From contig CACJZA010000003.1 of NCBI GenBank assembly GCA_902597795.1, positions 62,001 through 126,000 of the forward strand: a stretch of 64,000 nt of DNA, in the 5' to 3' direction. The notes beneath the pieces are model-generated. The model searched no databases. It had not been told where the DNA came from and saw nothing but the letters and a program-made list of their open reading frames with translations. This document shows positions 1 to 9,923 of the stretch, in pieces. This DNA comes from an uncultured Alphaproteobacteria bacterium. Its GTDB lineage: Bacteria > Pseudomonadota > Alphaproteobacteria > HIMB59 > GCA-002718135. Numbering within the stretch: position 1 is the first letter of the stretch; each line of letters begins with the position of its first letter. Both the position numbers and the translations under genes were made by a program.

Positions 1-351
1 AAGAGCTTTTTGATTTTTTTCAAATTCACCTTCAATTTGTTTGTTTTTTCCAAAACCCTTTGTTTTTTTTCTAATATAAATCATTTTTTTATCTAATTTT
101 TGAGAAATAAAAGCAGCATAGGGAATTCCAGCGGTCTCTCCACCAGCAATAATTTCTGTCTCAATATTATTTTTAGTTAAATAATCTATGGCTTTATCAA
201 TTATAAAATTTCTTTCTTTTGTAAAAGAAATAATTTTTCTACAGTCAACATAAACAGGACTAGCCAAGCCTGATGTAAGAGTAAAATATTCATCAAATGA
301 AAAATTAATGGACTTTATATCTACTAATATTTTAGCTATCTCTTTAGACAT
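1..351 (-). CDS. pyrE: orotate phosphoribosyltransferase, partial (C-terminus runs off the window)
   Basis: My own reverse-strand translation MSKEIAKILVDIKSINFSFDEYFTLTSGLASPVYVDCRKIISFTKERNFIIDKAIDYL...IIAGGETAGIPYAAFISQKLDKKMIYIRKKTKGFGKNKQIEG; OPRTase motifs (TSGLASPVYVDCR, AGGETAGIP, RKKTKGFGKNKQIEG). Not in the ORF track because it is truncated. Confidence 0.93.
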   Translation of the reverse strand, partial: MSKEIAKILVDIKSINFSFDEYFTLTSGLASPVYVDCRKIISFTKERNFIIDKAIDYLTKNNIETEIIAGGETAGIPYAAFISQKLDKKMIYIRKKTKGFGKNKQIEGEFEKNQKAL

Positions 352-356
352 TTTTT

Positions 357-830
357 TTAAGTTATTTGCGCAATATGTTCAAATGATAAATTTCCAGGGA
401 CAATCATTATTGGTATTCTTAGGTTTGTTATTTCATTACTCACCAGAGAAGTTATTATTGGACCAGGGTTTTTACTATTTGGATCAGTATTGGCAGCTAA
501 AACAAGAACATTAATATTTTTTTCCTCATCTAATAATTGTTTTAATTCAGATATAGTATCCCCCTCTCTTAAAGAGAGAGCAGGATAGTCGCCTGTTCTT
601 TCTTGGACAAATGAGGCAGCTTTTTTAAGAATTGTTTCTGCTTCTTCTCTAGCTTCCTCTTTCATAATGTCTGTAACACCCTTGGTAGTTAGAACATCCA
701 AAGGCTCTATGAATGTTGCAATTATAATTTTTCTTCCCGTTTTTTTTGATCTTGCACAAGCATATTCAAGAGCTGTATTCATTTCTTCTGAATTATCTGC
801 GACAACTAGAATATATCTATCATCACTCAT
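357..830 (-). CDS. universal stress protein (UspA family)
   Basis: 157 aa; ILVVADNSEEMNTALEYACARSKKTG N-terminus and IPIMIVPG C-terminus typical of Usp domains. Confidence 0.8.
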   Translation of the reverse strand: MSDDRYILVVADNSEEMNTALEYACARSKKTGRKIIIATFIEPLDVLTTKGVTDIMKEEAREEAETILKKAASFVQERTGDYPALSLREGDTISELKQLLDEEKNINVLVLAANTDPNSKNPGPIITSLVSNEITNLRIPIMIVPGNLSFEHIAQIT

Positions 831-1591
831 TTACTTCTCCTAAATAAAGCAGCAGCAATAAAACCTGAAAATATTGAAAAGATAATTACAAAAACTCCGT
901 ATGTAGCTGCATTTTCATTAGCAAAGTCAAATATTTGACTTCCTATACCAGTTTTTTTTATAACTATATTTTTCTGATCAGTACTCATAATTGTATTATT
1001 TCTTATATAGTAAATATCAACATTATAAATCCCTGGTATTGTATTTGTTGGAAAAAAAACGCTAGTTTGAAACAATTTATCTTTGACCTTTTTCATTTCA
1101 AAACTTTTATAAAATGATTGTTCTTTTTTTATTCTAACAAAATTTTCATTCCAATTTTTTTGGTCATTTTTGAAAATAAAATTTTGATTAAAAGTCTTAT
1201 TATTCAAAATTTTTTCAAAACTTAGATCTTCATTAATTAATATCGATTCAGGCAAGATTTCGTTAATTTCTTTTGAGGAGGATAAAAAGAATAAAGATGG
1301 AATGTTACTATAGGTAACGTATTGATTATTTATCCATATTCCAAAATACCTCTCTTTTTTTTGTATTCTCATTTTTGATGGCGGTCCTTTTATTGTCAAA
1401 AGTGTCTCATGATCATCTTTTAGTAATCCAAAAATAATAATTTCTTTTCCATTAAAATCTGTTTTTAATTCAATACTATCCTCAGATAAGTCAAAGTAAA
1501 TTTCTTCAGCATTAAGAAAGTTACAAAAAAAAATTATAGTAAATAAAATTAATAGATTAAAAGAAAATTTTATATATAAATTTTTAATCAT
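827..1591 (-). CDS. TIGR02186 / Alph_Pro_TM family membrane-anchored protein
   Basis: 254 aa with signal peptide and C-terminal TM; GLLKDDHETLLTIKGPPSKMRIQKKERYFGIWINNQYVTYSNIPSLFFLSSS motif; located beside TauE/SafE. Confidence 0.75.
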   Translation of the reverse strand: MIKNLYIKFSFNLLILFTIIFFCNFLNAEEIYFDLSEDSIELKTDFNGKEIIIFGLLKDDHETLLTIKGPPSKMRIQKKERYFGIWINNQYVTYSNIPSLFFLSSSKEINEILPESILINEDLSFEKILNNKTFNQNFIFKNDQKNWNENFVRIKKEQSFYKSFEMKKVKDKLFQTSVFFPTNTIPGIYNVDIYYIRNNTIMSTDQKNIVIKKTGIGSQIFDFANENAATYGVFVIIFSIFSGFIAAALFRRSK

Positions 1592-1991
1592 CTTTTTTTG
1601 TCACTTCTAAAATATAAAATTCTAAATAAAATCCAATTAATGCAAAAATTGATACTAATAAAAAAGATGCTTTCTCAATCAATATATCAACCACTAATAT
1701 ATCTTTTTGCATAAGCATATAAATTGGAATTACGGTGGATAAAATAATAATACTTAGTTTTGCAAATGAATCATTAAATAATATGTCTCTAAATATTTTA
1801 TTAAGATCTTTTTTAATAAATACTCTGAAATTTGACCAAATATAAATTTTGTTAAATGAATTTATAACAATTATTAGAATTAAAAAATATTCAATATTCT
1901 CCAGATTAAAATCAATAGTTGTAAAAATAAAATATATGAAGAGACAAAGTACGATCAAAAAATTAATTGAAAAATTAAATATTGATATCAT
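1584..1991 (-). CDS. hypothetical integral membrane protein (about 4 TM)
   Basis: 135 aa hydrophobic ORF, overlapping both neighbours by a few bases (operon-like); no family recognised. Confidence 0.6.
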   Translation of the reverse strand: MISIFNFSINFLIVLCLFIYFIFTTIDFNLENIEYFLILIIVINSFNKIYIWSNFRVFIKKDLNKIFRDILFNDSFAKLSIIILSTVIPIYMLMQKDILVVDILIEKASFLLVSIFALIGFYLEFYILEVTKKDD

Positions 1992-2902
1992 ATCATTACC
2001 AATGAAAATAAATCATTAGGTCTTAAAACTAGATCTGTAAAAATTTTACCACAGACACCCAGTACTAATATAGCCAAAATACCTCTCAAATATTCTGCTT
2101 TTAATTTAGATCCAAAAATTACACCAATTTGTGCACCAATTACTCCTCCAAATATCATTAGTGCAGACAGCACAATATCTACATTATAATTTATGTAGGA
2201 TTGAAAGAATGTTGCATTAGCAGTAACAAAAATGATTTGAAATAAAGATGTACCAACTACTATACTTGTCGGCATTCCAAGTATGTATACCATTGCAGGT
2301 ATCATTATAAATCCTCCTCCAACTCCCATCATTGCTGACATTACTCCAACTGCGAACCCTATTAGTACAGGTGGTATCGCACTTATATAAAGTTTTGATC
2401 TATGAAAGCGAACTTTGAATGGAAGTCCGTGAAACCAAGAATGTTGATGTAGTTTTGTTCTTTTAGTGTTTTTTGCTCTATAATGTTTTATTGTGGTTCT
2501 AGCGCTTTCAAAAGCCATACTAAAACCTATAAAACCTAAAAAGAAAAGAAATAATAACTGAATAACTAAATCTATTTGCCCAAAGTTTTTTAGATAACTG
2601 AAAATATTTACACCAACTGTGGACCCAATTAAACCTCCTATTAAAAGGAATATACCCATCTTTATATCAACATTTCTTTTTCTCCAGTGAGCAATAAAAC
2701 CTGAAACTGAAGTTGCTAAAACGTGTGGGGCTTCAGAACCAACAGCTACAACTGGAGGTATGCCTAAAAAAATTAATAGTGGTGTCATTAAAAATCCACC
2801 ACCAACACCAAAAATTCCTGAAAGTATTCCTATACTCATACCAATAAAGATAATGAGAAAAATATTGACGTTCATTTCAGCTATTGGAAGGTAAATTGAC
2901 AT
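1988..2902 (-). CDS. sulfite exporter TauE/SafE family protein
   Basis: 304 aa, repeated GGGFLMTPLLIFLGIPP...VAVGSE and GVGGGFIMIPAMVYILGMPTSIVVGTSLFQI motifs. Confidence 0.9.
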   Translation of the reverse strand: MSIYLPIAEMNVNIFLIIFIGMSIGILSGIFGVGGGFLMTPLLIFLGIPPVVAVGSEAPHVLATSVSGFIAHWRKRNVDIKMGIFLLIGGLIGSTVGVNIFSYLKNFGQIDLVIQLLFLFFLGFIGFSMAFESARTTIKHYRAKNTKRTKLHQHSWFHGLPFKVRFHRSKLYISAIPPVLIGFAVGVMSAMMGVGGGFIMIPAMVYILGMPTSIVVGTSLFQIIFVTANATFFQSYINYNVDIVLSALMIFGGVIGAQIGVIFGSKLKAEYLRGILAILVLGVCGKIFTDLVLRPNDLFSLVMI

Positions 2903-2965
2903 GTTTTTTTATAAATTTTATATAATTATTACTTAATAAGTACAAATTATATTTATTTTAGAAAA

Positions 2966-4060
2966 TTATATAAAATTATTTAGTACTATGATTCCGATAT
3001 AACTAACAATTCCAACACAACAAGCTGCAGAAAAACCTACATAAAATGGTCTTATACCTAAGCTTTTTAAAGAAACTAAATTTGTACTTATGCCAACAGC
3101 TGCCATTGCTATTGCTAAAGAATACTCAGCGATAGATTTAATAATATTGATGATTAATTGCCAGTTATTATTCGTTAATATTTCAAAAGCTAAATTACTA
3201 TTTTGAATTCCATAATCTCCAATTGATCTTATAAGACCCATAAGAATAAAACCAATTATGAAAATTGGAAACATAGATATTATTGATGGTTTGCTATTAT
3301 TTTCACCAATATTATTTCTTAGATACATATAGCTTATTGCAGGAATGACGATTATCATACTGACATTCCTTACTAATTTTGTAATCGTTGCTATATCCAT
3401 AGTTTTTGGTGAATTGAATTGCTCCGCATATATCAATCCTGCCCCAGCAACTTGAGCAGTTTCATGTATTGAAGTTCCAAGAAATAATCCTGATGCTAAC
3501 TCATCTCCACTGAAAAGATAATATGCCATAAATGGATAGAGGAACATTGCAATTATTCCAAATATTGTAATATTAGCTATGGCATAAGCAACTTCCTCTT
3601 TATCAGCATTAATTGCAGGACTAGTTGCTACAATTGCAGATGCTCCACAAATACTTGTTCCAACTGCAATTAATGATCCCATTTTTGAAGAAACATTTAA
3701 TAACTTGCATAAATAATTTACAACTAAGATTGATATAATAATACAAGCAACAATTAGAGGTATTCCAATTATTCCAACTTTAAAAATATCTAAAAGCCCT
3801 AGTCTAATACCAAGACATATTATTCCTAATCTTAGAATAAATTTTAACGAAAACTTAATTCCTTCTAATAAAAAATTATTAATATGAAATATATTTCCTA
3901 TCAAAAGACCAAATATTATTGATAGCATTATTGGTGATATTGGACTTTTATTTAAATTTAAAATTTCTTTTCCAATAAAATCACTTAGGTATATGCCTAA
4001 ATAGGCAATTACAAAACAAAATATAATTCCTGGAAATATTTTATATATTGAGCTTACCAT
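2966..4060 (-). CDS. YeiH family putative sulfate exporter
   Basis: 364 aa; GTSICGASAIVATSPAI and FLGTSIHETAQVAGAGLIY motifs of the UPF0324/YeiH family. Confidence 0.88.
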   Translation of the reverse strand: MVSSIYKIFPGIIFCFVIAYLGIYLSDFIGKEILNLNKSPISPIMLSIIFGLLIGNIFHINNFLLEGIKFSLKFILRLGIICLGIRLGLLDIFKVGIIGIPLIVACIIISILVVNYLCKLLNVSSKMGSLIAVGTSICGASAIVATSPAINADKEEVAYAIANITIFGIIAMFLYPFMAYYLFSGDELASGLFLGTSIHETAQVAGAGLIYAEQFNSPKTMDIATITKLVRNVSMIIVIPAISYMYLRNNIGENNSKPSIISMFPIFIIGFILMGLIRSIGDYGIQNSNLAFEILTNNNWQLIINIIKSIAEYSLAIAMAAVGISTNLVSLKSLGIRPFYVGFSAACCVGIVSYIGIIVLNNFI

Positions 4061-4111
4061 TTAAAATATTCTTTATACAAAAAAAAAATTTTTTACATAT
4101 TTATATTAAAC

Positions 4112-4714
4112 TTAGATATTTTTTGCAGTATTCCATTCTTCTTGAGTATTAACATTGAAAAAATTTTTTTCTTGGCTTTTATCGAATTCAACAAATTTAT
4201 ATTTGTGCTTTTTAACCCAAAACATAATTTTACTATTTTTTAATATTAACTCATTTTCTAAACTAGTTATTAACGATATATGCCACATTGCTATAACAGG
4301 ATGATGTCTACTATTTGATCTTGCAATCAATATTTTTACATTTTCATCATATGCCTCTAAAAACTTATCGAAAAGATTATCGGGTAAAAATGGAGTATCA
4401 CTTGGAACAGTAAAAACCCACTCTTTGTTTGTGTAATTTTCTTTAGCCCACAACATTGATGTGTGAATTCCTGCTAAAGGTCCCATAAAACCTTTAAATC
4501 TATCTTCAATTATTGGGTAATTAATTTTCTTAAAACTTTTTAAGTCATTAGCATTTATTATTATTTCATTACTATATTTTTTAAGCTTGTTTATTATTTT
4601 GTCTAAGATTGTAATTCCATTTATTTTAGCAAAGGCTTTAAATCCACCTCCAAATCTTTTTGATTGACCTCCAGCTAGTATGGCAAACAAAATTTTTTTT
4701 TTATTTATGGTCAA
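4112..4714 (-). CDS. mobA: molybdenum cofactor guanylyltransferase
   Basis: LFAILAGGQSKRFGGGFKAFAKINGITILD nucleotidyltransferase motif and VPSDTPFLP. Confidence 0.9.
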   Translation of the reverse strand: MTINKKKILFAILAGGQSKRFGGGFKAFAKINGITILDKIINKLKKYSNEIIINANDLKSFKKINYPIIEDRFKGFMGPLAGIHTSMLWAKENYTNKEWVFTVPSDTPFLPDNLFDKFLEAYDENVKILIARSNSRHHPVIAMWHISLITSLENELILKNSKIMFWVKKHKYKFVEFDKSQEKNFFNVNTQEEWNTAKNI

Positions 4715-5519
4715 TTCTATGTTCCCCAGAAAGTGCTAAATATTTTTTTCCTTTTGCCCTTCCAATAAGTGTTAAATTTGAGCCCCTCGCTAGCTCTACA
4801 CCCCATGCAGTAAACCCTGATCTAGAAATTAATATTGGAATACCCATTTTTATTGTTTTAATAACCATTTCACTAGTTAATCTTCCTGTGGTGTAAAAAA
4901 TTTTATTTGAAGAGCTAATTTTTTTTAAGAACATAAAACCAGCAATTTTATCTACAGCATTATGTCTCCCTACGTCTTCCATATAAATCAATGGTTTATT
5001 ATTATGAATAATGGCACAGCCATGTATTGCTCCTGTTTCTAAATATAAGCTCGGTGTTAATGTAATTTTTTTTGAAATTTCATAAATCCATTTATGTTTA
5101 ATTTTCTTTTTGGATTTTAATTTTGATTTTTTTATTTCTGCATAGATATCTCCAAATACCGTACCTATTGCACAACCACTAGTTGTTATTTTCTTTCTTA
5201 ATTTATTTTCATAATTTGTTTTACGTTTTGTTCTTACAACAACCACGCCTAAATCTTTATCAATTTCAACTTTTGTAATTATGTCATTTTTCTTAAGCAT
5301 ATTTTGATTTAATAAATACCCAACTGCAAGATATTTTGGATGATCACTAATAGACATTAGCGTTACTATCTCTTGATTATTAAGAAAAATTGTAAGAGCT
5401 TTTTCATTAATAACTTTAGAAATTATTTTATTTCCTTTCTCATCAAAACCATTTAGTTTTGTAATTAAGGACTTATTATTAATATCAGGTGAGACTAAAT
5501 ATTTCTCTTTTTTTGCCAT
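4701..5519 (-). CDS. fdhD: formate dehydrogenase accessory sulfurtransferase FdhD
   Basis: 272 aa; ATGAIHGCAI, MEDVGRHNAVDKIAG, FYTTGRLTSEMVIKTIKMGIPILISRSGFTAWGVELARG are FdhD signatures. Confidence 0.93.
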   Translation of the reverse strand: MAKKEKYLVSPDINNKSLITKLNGFDEKGNKIISKVINEKALTIFLNNQEIVTLMSISDHPKYLAVGYLLNQNMLKKNDIITKVEIDKDLGVVVVRTKRKTNYENKLRKKITTSGCAIGTVFGDIYAEIKKSKLKSKKKIKHKWIYEISKKITLTPSLYLETGAIHGCAIIHNNKPLIYMEDVGRHNAVDKIAGFMFLKKISSSNKIFYTTGRLTSEMVIKTIKMGIPILISRSGFTAWGVELARGSNLTLIGRAKGKKYLALSGEHRIDHK

Positions 5520-5545
5520 ATGTTGTAATTAAACTAATAATTTAA

Positions 5546-6238
5546 ATGAACATATTAGAAATTTTCACAAATTCCATACTATTAATTATTACTTTAGATA
5601 ATGAACTATGGGACATTATACTTTTGTCATTATTTGTAAGTTTTACTGCGCTAATTATTGCATCATTATTAGGATTTATAGTAGGGTATTATTTTGCAAT
5701 TTATAATTTTTATTTCAAAAAAATTATTTTAATAATTATAAACTCATTGATGGGAATTCCTCCAGTTGTAGTTGGTTTAATTGTTTATTTTATTTTTGCA
5801 TCAGGTGGACCTTTAGGTATTTTACAGCTTCTATACACACCTTCTGCGATGATTATTGCTCAAACTATAATAATTTTTCCAATAATTGCTTCATTATCAC
5901 ATGAGATATTTTCTAAAAATTGGTTTGAATTTAAAGATCAGATAAGATCCTTAAATATTCCTTTTTGGGGTTCTGTAAAACTTTTATTTAACCATAGTTA
6001 TTTTTTATTAATAACAACATTATTATCTGCTTTTGGAAGAGCAATTTCAGAAGTTGGTGCAGTTATGATTGTGGGTGGTAATATTGATCATTATACTCGA
6101 GTAATGACCACTGCTATATCTTTAGAAACTAGAATGGGAAATTTAGAATACGCTATGGCATTAGGTTTAGTTTTAATATCAATAACAATAATTATTTACT
6201 CTCTTGTATATTTATTAAATAATAGATCTATTAAATGA
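5546..6238 (+). CDS. tupB: tungstate-type ABC transporter permease (TupB-like)
   Basis: 230 aa; LMGIPPVVVGLIVYFIFASGGPLGILQLLYTPSAMIIAQTIIIFPIIASLSHEIF and GRAISEVGAVMIVGGNIDHYTRVMTTAI match the TupB pattern. Confidence 0.82.
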   Translation: MNILEIFTNSILLIITLDNELWDIILLSLFVSFTALIIASLLGFIVGYYFAIYNFYFKKIILIIINSLMGIPPVVVGLIVYFIFASGGPLGILQLLYTPSAMIIAQTIIIFPIIASLSHEIFSKNWFEFKDQIRSLNIPFWGSVKLLFNHSYFLLITTLLSAFGRAISEVGAVMIVGGNIDHYTRVMTTAISLETRMGNLEYAMALGLVLISITIIIYSLVYLLNNRSIK

Positions 6239-6717
6239 AAATAGTAGGAATTGTTGGCTGGAAGGACTCAGGTAAAACGACTATTGCAACTAAAATTATA
6301 AATAAACTTAGCTCTAAAAATTTTCGCGTTGCTTCAATTAAACATGCACATCACGAATTTGATATAGATCATGAGAATACAGATAGCTTTAAGCATAGAT
6401 TAGCGGGATCTTCTCAAGTAATAGTTAGTTCATCGAAGCGATGGGTTAAAATATCAGAGCTAAACAATTCAAAAGAAAAAACATTAGATTATTTAATTAA
6501 TCAACTTTCAGAAGTTGATATTGTAATAGTGGAAGGGTTTAAAAATGAAAATCACCCAAAAATTGAAATAATTAAAAATGATAATGATAATTACTTATTC
6601 AGCAAAATTAAAAATATAAAAGCTATTATTACAAATAATAAACTTGAAACTAACTTGAAAATTTTTAAGAATGACGAAATTGACAATTTAATTGATTTTA
6701 TTTTGAGAGAATTTTAA
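6235..6717 (+). CDS. mobB: molybdopterin-guanine dinucleotide biosynthesis adaptor MobB
   Basis: VGIVGWKDSGKTTIATKIINKLSSKNFRVASIKHAHHEFDIDHENTDSFKHRLAGS P-loop GTPase signature. Confidence 0.93.
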   Translation: MKIVGIVGWKDSGKTTIATKIINKLSSKNFRVASIKHAHHEFDIDHENTDSFKHRLAGSSQVIVSSSKRWVKISELNNSKEKTLDYLINQLSEVDIVIVEGFKNENHPKIEIIKNDNDNYLFSKIKNIKAIITNNKLETNLKIFKNDEIDNLIDFILREF

Positions 6718-7931
6718 TGAATAAATTACCTCTAACCAAAAAACAAATTGTTAACTTATTTAAAAAACAAAAGGTTGTGATTTATAATTCTGAAAAAGTT
6801 AATTTAGAAAATTCAGAAGATAGATTTCTTTACGAAAATATAAAAAGTAAAATTAATTTACCTCCTTTTAATAATTCTGCTGTAGACGGTTATGCTATTT
6901 TAAAAAGAGATTTAAAAACAAAAAAAATTTTTTTTTGTAACAGACGAATAGCTGCTGGAGATAACAAAAATATAAAAGTAAAATCTGGTGAAGCAGTAAG
7001 AATTTTTACTGGTGCAAAAATGCCTACGAATTCATCAACTATAGTTATGCAGGAAAATACATACAAGAAAGGAAATAAAATTCATTTAATTAAAATTCCA
7101 AGATTTGGAGATAATTATAGATTAAAGGGTGAAGATATAAAGAAAAACCAAATAATATTGGAAGAGGGGTCTAAATTAAATCAACAAAATATAAATTTAA
7201 TTGCTGCTACTGGTATTAGTAAAATAAAAGTATTTAAAAAAATTAAAATTGGTTTCTTTACAAGTGGTAATGAATTACGAAAACCAACTAAAAATTTAAA
7301 AAATTCTGAAATTAATAATTCAAATTATTATAGTTTAAATAATTTACTTGATAAAAATTTTATAGAAAAAAAATATTGCGGAAATCTCAAAGATAATTTT
7401 AAATCTATTAAAAATAAAATTTTCAATACTTCAAAAAAATTTAATGTAATAATAACGGCTGGTGGTGCATCTGTTGGTGATGAAGATCATTTAATTAAAG
7501 TTTTATCTGAATTGGGTAAGGTATATTTTTGGAGAGCAGCAATAAAACCAGGAAGACCAATTGCAGTTGGAAAAATAAATAAGTGCTACATAATTTGCTT
7601 ACCAGGTAATCCAGTTTCTGTTCAATTACTATATGCAATGTTAATAAAACCATTAATAGAAAAACTATCTGGTGGAAATTTTAAGCTCCCATCTTCAAGT
7701 AAAATTACAGCAAATTTTTCTATAAAGAAAAAAACAAAAAGAATGGAGTGGTTACGCGTAAATAAACAAACTATAAATAATAAAAATATTGCAAATAAAT
7801 TTCCTAAACAAGGTTCTGGTATGATTAGTTCTATAGCCTATTCAGATGGTATAATTGAAATTGACGAAAATGTTTCTCAAGTAAATAAAGGAGATATATT
7901 TGATTTTTATAATTATGAAAGTCTATTTTAA
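6717..7931 (+). CDS. moeA: molybdopterin molybdenumtransferase MoeA
   Basis: 404 aa; PPFNNSAVDGYAI, VRIFTGAKMPTNSSTIVMQE, FFTSGNEL, ITAGGASVGDEDHL, KPGRPIAVG, LPGNPVSV. Confidence 0.95.
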   Translation: MNKLPLTKKQIVNLFKKQKVVIYNSEKVNLENSEDRFLYENIKSKINLPPFNNSAVDGYAILKRDLKTKKIFFCNRRIAAGDNKNIKVKSGEAVRIFTGAKMPTNSSTIVMQENTYKKGNKIHLIKIPRFGDNYRLKGEDIKKNQIILEEGSKLNQQNINLIAATGISKIKVFKKIKIGFFTSGNELRKPTKNLKNSEINNSNYYSLNNLLDKNFIEKKYCGNLKDNFKSIKNKIFNTSKKFNVIITAGGASVGDEDHLIKVLSELGKVYFWRAAIKPGRPIAVGKINKCYIICLPGNPVSVQLLYAMLIKPLIEKLSGGNFKLPSSSKITANFSIKKKTKRMEWLRVNKQTINNKNIANKFPKQGSGMISSIAYSDGIIEIDENVSQVNKGDIFDFYNYESLF

Positions 7932-8179
7932 TTTTTAATTTTAAATCTATAACGAATTACAATTTTATCTTTTATTTTTTCACAACTTAAATATTCATAG
8001 TTAGACTGATCACAATAATGTTCAAAGTCTGCTTCAGCCAAAGGATCAGTTGCAATAATTTTAATAATTGTATCTTTGTTTAATTCTGAAGCAAGTTTTC
8101 TAGCCTTAAGCACTGGTATAGGACATTCTGTACCACTAGTATCAAGAACTAATTCTTCATTTTCAACTGAATCTTTCAT
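7928..8179 (-). CDS. tusA: TusA family sulfurtransferase
   Basis: 83 aa with LDTSGTECPIPVLKARKL (CPxP motif) and ATDPLAEADFEHYC. Confidence 0.88.
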   Translation of the reverse strand: MKDSVENEELVLDTSGTECPIPVLKARKLASELNKDTIIKIIATDPLAEADFEHYCDQSNYEYLSCEKIKDKIVIRYRFKIKN

Positions 8180-8219
8180 AGTTTTCTGATACTTAATATA
8201 TAGTATAATATTAATTGGA

Positions 8220-9923
8220 ATGGATAAATTTGTTTCTCAAACAGAAACTTCTTTAAAAAAGAAGAAAAGACGTTGGACTCCTAAAGGAAGACAAGTCGAA
8301 GATAAATATTTAGATGAAGTTTCTAAATTGTTTTCAGGATTAATATTTAAGCGAGATGAATTAATAGAATATTTGCATATATTACAGGATAAATTTGGTG
8401 TTTTATACGATAAGCATCTTGTAGCTTTATCAACTATTATTAACTTACCACTTTCTGAAATTTATGAAGTTGCAACTTTTTATGCTCACTTTAATATTGT
8501 CAAAGATAGTAAAGATTATAACCCAGTGAATGTTGTAAGGGTTTGTGAAAGTTTGACGTGTGAATTATTTGGCGCACACAAATTACTTCAAGATATAAAA
8601 AAATTAGAGAATAAAAATATAAAAGTTGTACCTGGGCCATGTATGGGAAGATGCAATCTTGCTCCTACTGTTTGCGTAGGAAAAAATTATGTTGATGTGG
8701 CTAATTTTGATAAAGTTAAAAAAACAATCGATGAAAAAAATTTTAACCCCTTCATTCCAGATTATATAAATTTATCTTCTTATAAAAAAAATGGTGGTTA
8801 TGAAATTGCGAACAAAATAAGAAATGGTGTTATCTCAAAAAAACAAGTTTTGGATTCATTAAATGAAAGTGGATTGAAAGGTAAGGGTGGAGCTGGATTT
8901 CCAACAGGAAAAAAATGGGAAATTGTTTCAAATTACAATGGTAAAAAATATGTTGCTGTTAACGGTGATGAAGGTGAACCAGGAACATTTAAGGATAGGT
9001 CATATTTAGAAAGTGATCCACATAGATTTTTAGAAGGAGCTCTAATTGCATCCTATTTTATAAATGCTCAAAAAGTTTACATTTATATGAGAGATGAATA
9101 TCCAACAGTTATAAAAATTTTACTTGATGAAATAAATAAAATGGAAGATGAAGAAATAATTCCAAAAGACTTTTTCATAGTAAGAAGAGGGGCAGGAGCT
9201 TATATTTGTGGAGAAGAGTCAGCAATGATAGAAAGTATTGAAGGCAAGAGAGGATTGCCAAGGCATAGACCACCTTATGTGGCTGAAATTGGTTTATTTG
9301 GATGTCCTACTTTAACAAATAATTTAGAAACTCTTTTTTGGGTAAGAGATATAATTGAAAAAGGAGCAAAGTGGTTTGCTGAAAAGGGCACCAATGGAAA
9401 TAAGGGTTTTCATAGTTTTTCAGTATCTGGAAGAGTAAAGAACCCGGGAGTAAAAGTTGCCCCGGCGGGTATAACAATTCAACAATTAATTGATGAGTAT
9501 TGCGATGGAATGGCAGATGGACATACTTTTAAAGGATATCTTCCTGGAGGTGCATCTGGCGGAATTCTTCCGGCTACTATGAATGATATTCCGCTTGATT
9601 ATGGATCGAAAGAATTAATGGATGCCGGATGTTTTTTGGGCTCAGCGGCAGTAGTTGTATTATCGGATCATGATAATATGAAAGATGTTGCACTTAATTT
9701 ACTAAAATTTTTCGAAGAGGAAAGTTGTGGTCAATGTACTCCATGCCGTTCCGGTACGGAAAAAACTGTTAAATTAATGCAAGAAAAAAATTGGAACAAG
9801 GAAAAATTAAAAGATTTAAGTGAAGTTATGGCTCAAGCATCGATATGTGGTTTAGGACAAGCTGCAACAAACCCATTAAATTCTGTTTTAAAATATTTTA
9901 GCAATGAAATAACTTATGACTAA
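8220..9923 (+). CDS. NAD-dependent formate dehydrogenase beta subunit, NuoE-NuoF fusion (FdhB1/FdsGB-like)
   Basis: 567 aa; N-terminal NuoE-like [2Fe-2S] domain (VRVCESLTCELFG...VPGPCMGRCNLAP) fused to NuoF-like FMN/NADH domain (GLKGKGGAGFPTGKKW, GDEGEPGTFKDR, GAGAYICGEESAM, ESCGQCTPCRSG). Confidence 0.93.
   Translation: MDKFVSQTETSLKKKKRRWTPKGRQVEDKYLDEVSKLFSGLIFKRDELIEYLHILQDKFGVLYDKHLVALSTIINLPLSEIYEVATFYAHFNIVKDSKDYNPVNVVRVCESLTCELFGAHKLLQDIKKLENKNIKVVPGPCMGRCNLAPTVCVGKNYVDVANFDKVKKTIDEKNFNPFIPDYINLSSYKKNGGYEIANKIRNGVISKKQVLDSLNESGLKGKGGAGFPTGKKWEIVSNYNGKKYVAVNGDEGEPGTFKDRSYLESDPHRFLEGALIASYFINAQKVYIYMRDEYPTVIKILLDEINKMEDEEIIPKDFFIVRRGAGAYICGEESAMIESIEGKRGLPRHRPPYVAEIGLFGCPTLTNNLETLFWVRDIIEKGAKWFAEKGTNGNKGFHSFSVSGRVKNPGVKVAPAGITIQQLIDEYCDGMADGHTFKGYLPGGASGGILPATMNDIPLDYGSKELMDAGCFLGSAAVVVLSDHDNMKDVALNLLKFFEEESCGQCTPCRSGTEKTVKLMQEKNWNKEKLKDLSEVMAQASICGLGQAATNPLNSVLKYFSNEITYD

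Noticed and set aside
308-514. 68-aa plus-strand ORF near window start
   Set aside because: Overlaps pyrE and usp on the opposite strand; no recognisable protein features.
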